A stretch of DNA of 55,357 bases from an uncultured Eubacterium sp. (GTDB taxonomy: Bacteria > Bacillota > Clostridia > Lachnospirales > Lachnospiraceae), in contig CAJTMV010000026.1 of NCBI GenBank assembly GCA_910577225.1, forward strand, positions 1-55,357, read 5' to 3'. Position numbers and translations under genes: made by a program. Shown here piece by piece: positions 9,441 through 18,624 of the stretch. Under the pieces are notes generated by a model. The model was not told the DNA's origin and did not search any database. It saw nothing but the letters and a program-made list of their open reading frames with translations. Every line of letters begins with the position of its first letter. Position 1 is the first letter of the stretch.

Positions 9441-9644
9441 ATGCCAGGTGAAAAAGAACTTAATGTGAATCTTTTTGAACGTTTAGATCTGTTAGACCGG
9501 CTGGAAAGAGTCGCCAGAAAAGCCGGTTGTCAGCCTGTATTGGATGAAATTGCATTTGAACGAAAATTAATTGAACGAAAACTGTATCAGGAGCCGCCTC
9601 TTCTTTCTGAAAGCACAGATCATCCGGAAACGACCAAAATATAA
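9441..9644 (+). CDS. Small charged helical protein, unknown function
   Basis: A 67-residue acidic/basic protein rich in Leu, Glu and Arg, probably an amphipathic helix over residues 8-55. One Cys (residue 30) is present and the C-terminus is polar. I do not recognise a family. The start at 9441 follows AGGTGA at close spacing; an alternative ATG at 9432 is possible. It has a good promoter upstream and a strong terminator downstream, so it looks like a real monocistronic gene. It is one of the few plus-strand genes in the window. It may or may not be functionally tied to the divergent HEPN/KGGVGR operon. Confidence 0.55.
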   Translation: MPGEKELNVNLFERLDLLDRLERVARKAGCQPVLDEIAFERKLIERKLYQEPPLLSESTDHPETTKI

Positions 9645-9663
9645 ACCGGAATCCCTCATTTAC

Positions 9664-9710
9664 AAAATCCCGCCGGTTTCCATATCGGAAACCAGCGGGA
9701 TTTTTCTTTT
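9664..9710. terminator. Bidirectional terminator between the small gene and serA
   Basis: AAAATCCCGC (9664-9673) pairs with GCGGGATTTT (9695-9704), with an inner CGGTTTCC/GGAAACC extension and T runs on both strands. It ends both the plus-strand small gene and the minus-strand leuB-to-serA operon. Confidence 0.9.
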
Positions 9711-9718
9711 ATCTGCGT

Positions 9719-10882
9719 TTATTTGACAATGCGTACCTTCATAACGCCTTTCATCGCCTTCATTTTGGAAACGGCTTCTTCTGTCATCGGCGTATCCAGA
9801 TCAAACATGGAATATGCGTAATCGCCTTTGGATTTGTTGGTCATATTTGCAATATTAATATCGCATTCGCCAAAAATCGAAGTAAACTTCCCAATCACGC
9901 CTTTGCTGTTTTTATGCAGCACCGCTACACGTCCCTGTGTAGTACACTCGCCCATATCACAGTTCGGGAAATTCACGGAATTGCGGATATTGCCGTTTTC
10001 CAGATAATTGCGGATTTCCTGTGCCGCCATCACTGCGCAGTTATCCTCAGATTCTTCTGTGGAAGCTCCCAGATGCGGCGTAACGACACATCCTTTGCGG
10101 CCTGCGGTAATGTTGTTTGGAAAATCTGAAATATAGCGTTTCAGTCTGCCTTCGGCAAGCGCCGCTACGACTGCTTCTTCATCTACGAGGAGATCTCTGG
10201 CAAAGTTTAAAATTACTGCCGTCGGCTTCATCATTGCGATGACTTCTTCATTAATCATCTTCTTTGTCGCATCCAGCAGCGGTACATGAATGGAAATATA
10301 ATCGCATTCGCGATAAATATCCTCTACGTTGCGTACATGCTTTACATTGCGTGACAGATTCCATGCCGCGTTTACCGATATATACGGATCGTAGCCATAG
10401 ACTTCCATATCCAGATGCGTCGCTGCATTGGCCACGCGGATACCAATCGCTCCAAGACCGATCACGCCCAGTTTTTTACCAGCAATTTCACATCCGGCAT
10501 ATGCCTTTTTTTGCTTTTCGGTCAGCTTTGCAAGCTCTGTATTGTCTTTTTCAGAAACAACCCAGTTTACTCCGCCGTTAATATCGCGGCTTGCCATAAG
10601 CATCCCTGCCAGTACCAGCTCTTTCACGCCGTTTGCGTTGGCGCCCGGCGTATTAAATACGACTATGCCCTGTTCTGCGCACTGATCCAGCGGAATATTG
10701 TTAACGCCGGCGCCGGCGCGTGCCACTACTTCCAGGCTGTCCGGCAAATCCATGTCGTGCATAGAAGCGGAACGTACGAGCGCCGCCTGCGCATCTTTGA
10801 TATCTTCCACTTTCTGGTAACCCTCTTCCAGTACATCGAGTCCTACCTGTGCAATCGGATTTAAACATACATAATTAAACAT
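9719..10882 (-). CDS. serA: D-3-phosphoglycerate dehydrogenase
   Basis: First enzyme of serine synthesis; it oxidises 3-phosphoglycerate to 3-phosphohydroxypyruvate with NAD. The 387-residue short form has the D-2-hydroxyacid dehydrogenase core with the nucleotide-binding GLGAIG loop near residue 140, the catalytic Arg/Glu/His region ending in TPHLGAST, and a C-terminal ACT domain (about 315-387) that usually senses serine. GAGGGG precedes the ATG. It is last in the operon, 78 bases after serC. Confidence 0.95.
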   Translation of the reverse strand: MFNYVCLNPIAQVGLDVLEEGYQKVEDIKDAQAALVRSASMHDMDLPDSLEVVARAGAGVNNIPLDQCAEQGIVVFNTPGANANGVKELVLAGMLMASRDINGGVNWVVSEKDNTELAKLTEKQKKAYAGCEIAGKKLGVIGLGAIGIRVANAATHLDMEVYGYDPYISVNAAWNLSRNVKHVRNVEDIYRECDYISIHVPLLDATKKMINEEVIAMMKPTAVILNFARDLLVDEEAVVAALAEGRLKRYISDFPNNITAGRKGCVVTPHLGASTEESEDNCAVMAAQEIRNYLENGNIRNSVNFPNCDMGECTTQGRVAVLHKNSKGVIGKFTSIFGECDINIANMTNKSKGDYAYSMFDLDTPMTEEAVSKMKAMKGVMKVRIVK

Positions 10883-10960
10883 TTTTACTTCCCCTCTAAT
10901 CTGTACTGCCGCGGCTTACCACAAAACCATCCCTGTGCTTTTGCGCCGCGGCATATTAAT

Positions 10961-12043
10961 TTATGAATTTGCAGCTTCAAATTCCTTCATAAATGCCGCC
11001 AGCTTTTCCACGCCTTCTTTCGGCATGGCGTTGTAAATGGAAGCCCGCATACCTCCGACGCTCCTGTGTCCTTTCAGATTGACAAATCCGGCTTTGGACG
11101 CTTCTTCCACAAATTTGGCATCCAGCTCTTTATCGCCCGTTACAAACGGAACATTCATCAGGGAACGATCCTTTGGTTCTACGGTACCATGGAACATTTT
11201 GCTCTGATCAAGGAAATCATATAAGATGTTTGCTTTTTCTTCGTTGCGCTTTTTGATCTCTTCCAGACCGCCCATATTCTTTAACCATTTGAATACTTTG
11301 CCGCAGATATAAATACCGTAGCAAGGCGGCGTATTGTATAAAGAATCAGCGTCTGCATGCGTCTTGTATTTTAACATGGTAGGCGTACCTTCAAGCACGT
11401 CGTCACGAATCAGATCTTCACGAATAATCGCAATCACCACGCCCGCCGGACCGACGTTCTTTTGTACGCCGCCAAAAATGACGCCATATTTGCTGACATC
11501 GACAGGCTCGGATAAAAAGCAGGAAGATACGTCCGCCACAAGCAGATGTCCTTTCGTATTCGGCAGCTCTTTATATTTCGTTCCGTAGATCGTATTGTTT
11601 TCGCAAATATATACATAATCCAGATCATCCGGAATATCCAGATCCGAGCAGTCCGGAATATAAGAAAAGGTCTTGTCTTCAGAAGATGCCAGTTTGACTG
11701 CCTCTCCATAGATCTGCGCTTCCTGATATGCCTTTTTTGCCCACTGTCCGGTTACGATATATCCCGCTTTTTTATGCTTCATCAGATTCATCGGAATCAT
11801 CGCAAACTGCTGGGACGCGCCGCCCTGTAAAAACAATACTTTATAATTGTCCGGAATATGCATCAGATCCCGGATATCCTGTTCTGCTTCTTTAATAATC
11901 GTATCATATACTTTGGAGCGGTGAGACATTTCCATTACTGACATTCCGCTTCCCTTATAATCCAGCATTTCCTCCGCTGCTTCTTTTAACACCTCTTCCG
12001 GCAGTACTGCCGGCCCTGCAGAAAAATTATAAACTCTGCTCAT
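10961..12043 (-). CDS. serC: Phosphoserine aminotransferase
   Basis: PLP enzyme that converts 3-phosphohydroxypyruvate and glutamate to phosphoserine. At 360 residues it has the usual length, begins with the typical YNFSAGPAVLP segment, and carries the PLP-binding Lys in GGVQKNVGPAG. AAAGGAGG lies upstream of the ATG. The 111-base gap to ilvB shows no terminator, so it is probably read through from leuB, but an internal promoter cannot be excluded. serA follows. Confidence 0.95.
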   Translation of the reverse strand: MSRVYNFSAGPAVLPEEVLKEAAEEMLDYKGSGMSVMEMSHRSKVYDTIIKEAEQDIRDLMHIPDNYKVLFLQGGASQQFAMIPMNLMKHKKAGYIVTGQWAKKAYQEAQIYGEAVKLASSEDKTFSYIPDCSDLDIPDDLDYVYICENNTIYGTKYKELPNTKGHLLVADVSSCFLSEPVDVSKYGVIFGGVQKNVGPAGVVIAIIREDLIRDDVLEGTPTMLKYKTHADADSLYNTPPCYGIYICGKVFKWLKNMGGLEEIKKRNEEKANILYDFLDQSKMFHGTVEPKDRSLMNVPFVTGDKELDAKFVEEASKAGFVNLKGHRSVGGMRASIYNAMPKEGVEKLAAFMKEFEAANS

Positions 12044-12154
12044 TTTCCTGATATCCTCCTTTTGTCATGCACAGGCGAATCATCACAGCAATTCCTGCAT
12101 GCAGCCTGACGCTTTCTTTCTATATTATGCAACGCCGCGTTTCCGGTCAGCCGT

Positions 12155-13834
12155 TTAGCTGTTTTTCATATCTTCTTCTGAAAACGCTTCGCTAATCGGC
12201 GCCCCCGGCGCAACCATTGGCCATACTTTATCATCACTGTCTATGATGCAGTCCAGAACAACCGGTCCGTCCGCTGCCAGCGCCTGTTCCAGTGCCGCGT
12301 CAAATTCTTCTCTTGTCGTTGCCCGGATGCCTCTGGCGCCCATTGCCTCCGCCAGCTTTACAAAATCTACGGCATCCCGCAGCACCGTAGCCGAATACCG
12401 TTCTTCATAAAACAGATCCTGCCACTGACGCACCATCCCAAGTACATGGTTGTTTACAACTACCTGTATGAGCGGGAGCTTCTGACGTACTGCCGTTGCG
12501 ATTTCATTCATATTCATACGGAAACATCCGTCGCCTGCAATATTGATTACCGTTTTATCCGGATTGGCCGTCTTGGCGCCAATCGCGGCTCCCAGGCCAT
12601 ATCCCATCGTTCCGAGACCGCCGGATGTCAGAAAATGCCTCGGTTTGGAATATTTATAAAACTGCGCCGCCCACATCTGATGCTGTCCGACCTCGGTAAC
12701 GATTACCGCGTCTCCGTTCGTCTTCTCATAAATCTTTTCGATCATATATGGCCCGCAGAGTTCCTGCGGATGATAGCTCATCGGATACTTATTTTTTAAC
12801 TCCGTAATATGTCTCAGCCATTCGTCATGATGCTGCGGCTCTAACTGTTCGTTTATTTTGGTCAGCGTTTCTTTAATATCTCCGATCACGCTTCCGGTTA
12901 CGAGAATGTTTTTATTAATTTCTGCAGGATCTACGTCAAACTGAATAATTTTCGCCTGCTTTGCGAATTTTTCCGCGTTTCCAATGACACGGTCACTGAA
13001 TCTCACGCCGACCGCAAGCAGCAGATCGCATTCGCTGACGCCGAAATTAGACGTTTTCGTTCCATGCATGCCAAGCATACCGGTGTATTTGGCATCGGTG
13101 CCGTCAAACGCACCCTTTCCCATCAGAGAATCGCATACCGGAGCCTGTACTTTTTCGACAAATGTACGAAGTTCCCCGGACGCATCTGCTAAGATGACGC
13201 CGCCGCCTACAAATATGTATGGCTTTTTCGCTTCTTTTATATACTGCACGGCCTGATCGATGTCTTCCTGCCGAAGTCTCTCGGTAACACGTTTCGGCAT
13301 CTGTATCGTTTCCTTTGCGTATTCCGTCTTCCTGGCGGTAACATCTTTCGGAATATCTACCAGCACCGGACCCGGTCTGCCTTTTCTGGCAATCGTAAAC
13401 GCCCGGCGCAGTATTTTCGCCAGATCGCCGACGTCTTTCACGATAAAATTATGCTTGGTAATCGGCGTTGTGATGCCCGCAATATCAATTTCCTGAAAAC
13501 TGTCTTTTCCAAGCAGCGGAACATTTACGTTACAGGTAATCGCTACAAGCGGAATCGAATCCATATAGGCAGTCGCTATTCCGGTTACCAGGTTGGTCGC
13601 TCCCGGTCCGCTCGTCGCAAAACATACGCCTACTTTTCCGGTACTGCGCGCATAGCCGTCTGCGGCATGGGACGCCCCCTGTTCATGGGAAGTCAGAATA
13701 TGCCTGATCTCATCCCTGTGTTTATACAATTCATCATATACGTTCAGGATCGCTCCGCCCGGATATCCGAATACGGTGTCCACGCCCTGTTCTTTCAGGC
13801 ACTCAATTAAAATCTGCGCCCCTGTCAACTGCAT
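12155..13834 (-). CDS. ilvB: Acetolactate synthase, large (catalytic) subunit
   Basis: ThDP- and FAD-dependent acetohydroxyacid synthase that condenses pyruvate with pyruvate or 2-oxobutyrate in valine, leucine and isoleucine synthesis. At 559 residues it shows the N-terminal ThDP domain with the catalytic Glu in TSHEQGASHAADG, a central domain, and the C-terminal ThDP-binding GDGCFRMNMNE motif. No regulatory subunit gene (ilvN) is in the window. AAAGGAGG precedes the ATG. It sits 68 bases after ilvD. Confidence 0.95.
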   Translation of the reverse strand: MQLTGAQILIECLKEQGVDTVFGYPGGAILNVYDELYKHRDEIRHILTSHEQGASHAADGYARSTGKVGVCFATSGPGATNLVTGIATAYMDSIPLVAITCNVNVPLLGKDSFQEIDIAGITTPITKHNFIVKDVGDLAKILRRAFTIARKGRPGPVLVDIPKDVTARKTEYAKETIQMPKRVTERLRQEDIDQAVQYIKEAKKPYIFVGGGVILADASGELRTFVEKVQAPVCDSLMGKGAFDGTDAKYTGMLGMHGTKTSNFGVSECDLLLAVGVRFSDRVIGNAEKFAKQAKIIQFDVDPAEINKNILVTGSVIGDIKETLTKINEQLEPQHHDEWLRHITELKNKYPMSYHPQELCGPYMIEKIYEKTNGDAVIVTEVGQHQMWAAQFYKYSKPRHFLTSGGLGTMGYGLGAAIGAKTANPDKTVINIAGDGCFRMNMNEIATAVRQKLPLIQVVVNNHVLGMVRQWQDLFYEERYSATVLRDAVDFVKLAEAMGARGIRATTREEFDAALEQALAADGPVVLDCIIDSDDKVWPMVAPGAPISEAFSEEDMKNS

Positions 13835-13902
13835 GTGTTCTGCCTCCTTTTCTATCGTTTACTTTTCCAATATTCATATCTCTTTCGAGGTTGGTCGTTC
13901 TA

Positions 13903-15579
13903 TTATTTTTGTACGCCGGGCGTCTGCATCACTGCGCCGCGGTTCCCGGAAGTTACCATCGAAGCGTACCGTGCCAGATACCCGCTTGTTACTTTCGGCT
14001 CTTTCGGCTGCCAGTCTGCTCTTCTGGCCGCCAGCTCTTCTTCTGAAACATCCAGCTCCAGCTTCATTTCCGGAATATTGATCTTAATCGTATCCCCTTC
14101 CTGCACAAGCGCGATCGGGCCGCCAACTGCCGCCTCCGGCGATACGTGCCCGATGGACGCGCCGCGGCTCGCTCCCGAAAACCGGCCGTCTGTAATGAGC
14201 GCTACCGAAGAGCCCAGTCCCATGCCCGCGATCGCAGACGTCGGATTTAGCATCTCACGCATACCCGGGCCGCCTTTTGGCCCTTCATAACGAATCACAA
14301 CGACGTCGCCTGCCTGAATCTTTCCGCCTTTAATCGCCGCAATTGCGTCTTCTTCACAGTCGAACACTCTGGCAGGGCCTTCGTGTACCATCATTTCTTC
14401 CACAACCGCAGACCGTTTGACTACCGAACCGTCCGGAGCCAGATTGCCCTTTAATACGGCCAGTCCGCCGGTCTTACTGTACGGATTGTCTGTCGGACGG
14501 ATGACCTGCGGATTTTTATTGACCGCGTCTTTGATATTCTCGCCGATCGTCTGTCCTGTTACGGTCATGCAATCCGTATGAATCAGACCGATATCCGCCA
14601 GCTCTTTCATGACCGCATACACGCCGCCCGCTTCGTTTAAGTCTTCCATATAAGTCGGTCCCGCAGGCGCCAGATGACACAGGTTCGGCGTCTTTTCACT
14701 GATCGGATTCGCAAATGAAATATCGAAGTCAAATCCGATTTCATGTGCGATCGCCGGAAGATGAAGCATACTGTTCGTAGAACAGCCAAGCGCCATATCC
14801 ACGGTCAGCGCGTTTAAAACGGCCTCTTTTGTCATAATGTCTCTTGGACAGATATTTTTCCGAAGCATTTCCATTACGGCCATACCTGCGTGTTTTGCCA
14901 GCTTGATACGCTCGGAATAAACGGCCGGAATCGTACCGTTGCCTTTTAATCCCATACCAAGCGCTTCGGTCAGACAGTTCATGGAATTTGCCGTATACAT
15001 TCCGGAGCAGGATCCGCACGTCGGACATGTCTTTTCTTCATATTCACGCACATCTTCTTCGGTCATTGTGCCTGCCGCATAAGAACCGACTGCTTCAAAC
15101 ATCGACGACAGACTTGTTTTGTGTCCTTTCACATGTCCTGCCAGCATCGGGCCTCCGGATACAAATACCGTCGGCACATTGATTCTTGCCGCGGCCATCA
15201 AAAGACCCGGCACATTTTTATCGCAATTCGGCACCATCACAAGCGCGTCGAACTGATGCGCAAGCGCCATACATTCCGTAGAGTCCGCAATCAGATCTCT
15301 CGTTACGAGGGAATATTTCATCCCAATATGGCCCATCGCGATACCGTCGCAGACTGCAATCGCCGGAAATACAACCGGCACGCCGCCTGCCTCGGCAACG
15401 CCGAGCTTTACCGCGTTCACAATTTTATCGAGATTGATATGGCCCGGCACGATCTCGTTATAGGAGCTTACGATACCGACCATCGGTTTTTTCATTTCTT
15501 CTTCTGTAAAACCAAGCGCATGAAACAAGGAGCGGTGCGGCGCCTGCTGCATACCGGTTTTTACCTGATCACTTTTCAT
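13903..15579 (-). CDS. ilvD: Dihydroxy-acid dehydratase
   Basis: Iron-sulfur enzyme that dehydrates 2,3-dihydroxy-isovalerate and -methylvalerate to the 2-oxo acids. The 558-residue protein has the cluster-binding cysteines in PNCDKN and CPTCGSCSGMYTANSMNC and a conserved GPKGGPGMREM segment. AAAGGAA lies upstream of the ATG. It is 49 bases downstream of leuB in the same transcription unit. Confidence 0.96.
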   Translation of the reverse strand: MKSDQVKTGMQQAPHRSLFHALGFTEEEMKKPMVGIVSSYNEIVPGHINLDKIVNAVKLGVAEAGGVPVVFPAIAVCDGIAMGHIGMKYSLVTRDLIADSTECMALAHQFDALVMVPNCDKNVPGLLMAAARINVPTVFVSGGPMLAGHVKGHKTSLSSMFEAVGSYAAGTMTEEDVREYEEKTCPTCGSCSGMYTANSMNCLTEALGMGLKGNGTIPAVYSERIKLAKHAGMAVMEMLRKNICPRDIMTKEAVLNALTVDMALGCSTNSMLHLPAIAHEIGFDFDISFANPISEKTPNLCHLAPAGPTYMEDLNEAGGVYAVMKELADIGLIHTDCMTVTGQTIGENIKDAVNKNPQVIRPTDNPYSKTGGLAVLKGNLAPDGSVVKRSAVVEEMMVHEGPARVFDCEEDAIAAIKGGKIQAGDVVVIRYEGPKGGPGMREMLNPTSAIAGMGLGSSVALITDGRFSGASRGASIGHVSPEAAVGGPIALVQEGDTIKINIPEMKLELDVSEEELAARRADWQPKEPKVTSGYLARYASMVTSGNRGAVMQTPGVQK

Positions 15580-15628
15580 ATGTTATTCCTTTCTTATTTA
15601 TTTCTGGTATTTATGTCTTCTTTCAAAG

Positions 15629-16732
15629 CTATCTGATCCGTTCGCAAATGGCATCGCCCATCTGCGCCGTTTTGACCTGCTTTACTCCTGCCTTTTTCTC
15701 TTCCTCCTGCGGCATAATATCGATCGTGCGGTATCCGTCTTTTAATACCTGCTTTACGGCCGCCTCTACCGCGTCTGCTTCTTTATCCAGATCAAAGCTG
15801 TAGCGCAGCATCATAGCCGCGGACAGAATCGTCGCGATCGGATTGGCAATGCCTTTGCCTGCGATATCCGGCGCGGAACCGCCGCTTGGTTCATAGAGGC
15901 CGAATTTTGTTTCATTTAAGCTGGCGGATGGCAGCATACCGATCGAACCGGTCAGCATGGACGCCTCATCGGATAAAATATCTCCAAACATATTCTCCGT
16001 TAAAATCACGTCAAACTGCTTCGGATCTTTGACTAACTGCATCGCGCAGTTATCTACCAGCATATGTTCGTACGCGATATCCGGATAATCTTTCGCTGTC
16101 TCCTCCACGATCTTTCTCCACAAACGGGACGAATCGAGTACGTTCGCCTTGTCCACGCTTGTTACCTTTTTCCTGCGTTTTGCGGCGATATCGAATGCCC
16201 GCTTTGCAATTCTTCGAATTTCTTCTTCATTATATGTGAGCGTGTCTTCCGCTGTCATCAGCCCGTCTCTTGTCTCGGTCACGCGTTTGCCAAAATATAA
16301 CCCTCCGGTCAGCTCGCGCATGATCATCATATCAAAACCATCGCCGATGATATCGTCTTTTAACGGACAGGCTTCTTTTAATTCTTCATATAAGTATGCC
16401 GGTCTTAAATTTGCAAATAAGCACAGCGATTTACGCAGCTTTAACAAACCTGCCTCCGGTCTTTTGGACGGCTCTAACTGATACCACGGGGATGTCGCCG
16501 TGTTGCCGCCAATCGAGCCCATTAATACGGCATCGGAAGCCTTCGCCTGTGCAATTGCCTCATCGGTCAGCGGAACGCCGACTGCGTCAATAGAACATCC
16601 TCCCATTAAAATATCCTCATAATCAAACTGGTGTCCGAATACGGCACCGACTTTGTCCAGTACTTTTCTCGCTTCTGCAGTTATTTCCGGCCCGATTCCG
16701 TCACCAGCAATCACTCCAATATGATATTTCAT
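15629..16732 (-). CDS. leuB: 3-isopropylmalate dehydrogenase
   Basis: Leucine-pathway NAD-dependent oxidative decarboxylase. The 367-residue protein begins with the GDGIGPE signature and has the substrate-binding RELTGGLYFG segment and the metal-binding aspartates in ENMFGDILSDEASM. AGAAAGGAAG lies before the ATG. It is the first gene of the leuB-ilvD-ilvB-serC-serA operon, with a promoter about 100 bases upstream. leuA, leuC and leuD are not in the window. Confidence 0.95.
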   Translation of the reverse strand: MKYHIGVIAGDGIGPEITAEARKVLDKVGAVFGHQFDYEDILMGGCSIDAVGVPLTDEAIAQAKASDAVLMGSIGGNTATSPWYQLEPSKRPEAGLLKLRKSLCLFANLRPAYLYEELKEACPLKDDIIGDGFDMMIMRELTGGLYFGKRVTETRDGLMTAEDTLTYNEEEIRRIAKRAFDIAAKRRKKVTSVDKANVLDSSRLWRKIVEETAKDYPDIAYEHMLVDNCAMQLVKDPKQFDVILTENMFGDILSDEASMLTGSIGMLPSASLNETKFGLYEPSGGSAPDIAGKGIANPIATILSAAMMLRYSFDLDKEADAVEAAVKQVLKDGYRTIDIMPQEEEKKAGVKQVKTAQMGDAICERIR

Positions 16733-16831
16733 ATGAAAACTTCCTTTCTTTTGAATTTATTTTCTGATAATTACAAAATATTTCCTTACAAAACTGATTT
16801 CGCTTTATCGGAATACAGTTTACCGTTTACT

Positions 16832-16860
16832 ATCATATAACTTTTACCCTGATTTTTCAA
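16832..16860 (-). promoter_or_regulatory. Promoter of the leuB-ilvD-ilvB-serC-serA operon
   Basis: On the minus strand TTGAAA (16855-16860) and TATGAT (16832-16837) are 17 bases apart. The leader before leuB is only about 95 bases and I see no T-box or leader-peptide attenuator in it. Any amino-acid control would therefore be at the promoter. Confidence 0.65.
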
Positions 16861-16871
16861 CCATGAAATAT

Positions 16872-16918
16872 AAAACTGTCTGAAATTACCTGTAAACAGG
16901 CTGTTTCAGACAGTTTTT
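16872..16918 (-). terminator. Terminator downstream of yajC
   Basis: AAACTGTCTGAAA pairs with TTTCAGACAGTTT across an inner CCTGTAAACAGG palindrome, with a T run on each strand. It lies 22 bases after the yajC stop and just before the leuB promoter. Confidence 0.85.
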
Positions 16919-16940
16919 ATGTGAGATTCGCAACAAGTTC

Positions 16941-17321
16941 TTATTTACTTTTTTTGTTTTCTTTTTTACTATCTTTCTTTGTTTCTACAGCGGCTGCGGA
17001 ATCTTCCGGCTTTTCTACTACGGAAATAGCTGCGCGCTGCATCGGTATGCGGCAGTTTTTATTGCTTCCAAACTCTACGATTACCGTATCGTCTGAAATG
17101 TCAATAATGGTTCCATAAAACCCGCTCGTCGTCAGTACCGTATCGCCGACTTCCAACGCGGCAAGCATGGCGTTTTTCTTCTTCTGCTCTTTCTGCTGCG
17201 GACGGAGCATGAAAAAATACATAAAACCGACCAGAATCACGAGCGATAAAATCATGCTGGCAAAGCTGCCTGCACCTGCAGCGCCTGCGGCTTCTGCTGC
17301 AAGAATATGTGGTGAGATCAT
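16941..17321 (-). CDS. yajC: Preprotein translocase accessory subunit YajC
   Basis: Small inner-membrane protein of the Sec-YajC complex. The 126-residue product has one transmembrane helix (about 18-38) ending in FFMLRPQQKEQKKK, the diagnostic YajC motif, then a small beta domain (GDTVLTTSGFYGTI) and a Lys/Glu-rich tail. I chose ATG 17321 because AGGAGG lies seven bases upstream; the longer frame to 17369 has no such site. It follows tgt, as in many bacteria. Confidence 0.93.
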   Translation of the reverse strand: MISPHILAAEAAGAAGAGSFASMILSLVILVGFMYFFMLRPQQKEQKKKNAMLAALEVGDTVLTTSGFYGTIIDISDDTVIVEFGSNKNCRIPMQRAAISVVEKPEDSAAAVETKKDSKKENKKSK

Positions 17322-17480
17322 TTTTTTCCTCCTGATAATCACTAAATTTGTATCTGTATGGATACACAAATAGTATTGTACACAAAGATATGGAATTGAG
17401 CAACCTATTTTAGAAAAATTTTAACTATTTATCCCATATCCGGTTGCTGTTCACACCTTCGGTGCTCACAGTAACTGAAT

Positions 17481-18623
17481 TCAGCCCATGGAATGTTCGC
17501 CTGCCCGAAAACCGTCCAGCCTGTTCGCCTTATACGCCGCAAAGTTCCCTGCGTCCAGCGCGTCACGAATTTCTTCCATCATCGTATTGTAAAAATACAG
17601 ATTATGCAGTACGCACAGACGCATCCCCAGCATCTCTTTTGCTTTTAACAGATGGCGGATATACGCGCGGCTGTAGGTACGGCAGGCCGGACACTGGCAG
17701 TTTTCTTCGATCGGACGCGTGTCTGTCTCGTACTGCTTGTTAAACAGGTTCAGCTTTCCGTGATTCGTATAGACATGTCCATGCCTTCCATTTCTTGTCG
17801 GATACACACAGTCGAAAAAATCTACCCCGCGTTCCACGCCTTCCAGAATGTTTTCCGGCGTGCCGACACCCATTAAATACGTCGGTTTGTCTGCCGGCAG
17901 ATGCGGCACCGTCACATCCAGAATATGGTACATTTCCTCATGCGTCTCTCCTACAGCCAGACCGCCGAGCGCATACCCGTCCAGTTCCATTTCGGCGATA
18001 CGCTTCGCATGATCGATACGGATATCGTCAAAAATGGCGCCCTGATTAATCGCGAACAACAGCTGTCGTTTATTAATCGTATCGTCCAGACTGTTTAACC
18101 GCTTCATTTCCTCTTTGCATCGTCCCAGCCAGCGGGTCGTCCGGTCTACCGAGTGCTGCACATACGTCCGGTCTGCCCGGCTGGACGGACATTCGTCGAA
18201 TGCCATTGCGATCGTGGACGCCAGATTGGACTGAATCTGCATACTCTGTTCCGGCCCCATAAAAATCCTGCGTCCGTCTACATGGGAATTGAAGTATACG
18301 CCTTCTTCTTTTATCTTACGCAGTTTGGCCAGGGAAAACACCTGAAATCCGCCCGAATCGGTCAGAATCGGTTTGTCCCAGGAGATAAATTTGTGCAGGC
18401 CGCCCAGCTGCTTAATCAGCAAATCACCGGGACGGACATGCAAATGGTACGTATTGGACAACTCTACCTGAGTTTTAATCCCCTGCAGATCATCCGTCGA
18501 TACGGCGCCTTTGATCGCGCCGCAGGTTCCTACATTCATAAAGACCGGCGTATGGATATCTCCATGTACCGTATGGAAAATACCACGTTTTGCCCGGCCT
18601 TCCTGTCTGATTAATTCATACAT
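17481..18623 (-). CDS. tgt: tRNA-guanine transglycosylase
   Basis: Replaces guanine-34 of GUN-anticodon tRNAs with a queuine precursor (preQ1). The 380-residue TIM-barrel enzyme has the substrate-binding DSGGFQVFSL motif, a second active-site segment ending in GVDFFDCVYPTRNGRHG, and the zinc site C-x-C-x2-C followed by a His. No Shine-Dalgarno is visible; the ATG lies one base after the TAA of the upstream PurO-like gene, which suggests translational coupling. yajC follows. Confidence 0.96.
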   Translation of the reverse strand: MYELIRQEGRAKRGIFHTVHGDIHTPVFMNVGTCGAIKGAVSTDDLQGIKTQVELSNTYHLHVRPGDLLIKQLGGLHKFISWDKPILTDSGGFQVFSLAKLRKIKEEGVYFNSHVDGRRIFMGPEQSMQIQSNLASTIAMAFDECPSSRADRTYVQHSVDRTTRWLGRCKEEMKRLNSLDDTINKRQLLFAINQGAIFDDIRIDHAKRIAEMELDGYALGGLAVGETHEEMYHILDVTVPHLPADKPTYLMGVGTPENILEGVERGVDFFDCVYPTRNGRHGHVYTNHGKLNLFNKQYETDTRPIEENCQCPACRTYSRAYIRHLLKAKEMLGMRLCVLHNLYFYNTMMEEIRDALDAGNFAAYKANRLDGFRAGEHSMG

Positions 18624-18624
18624 A

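Noticed and set aside
16733..16831. T-box riboswitch ahead of leuB
   Set aside because: The leader is only about 95 bases with no T-box sequence and no terminator/antiterminator pair.
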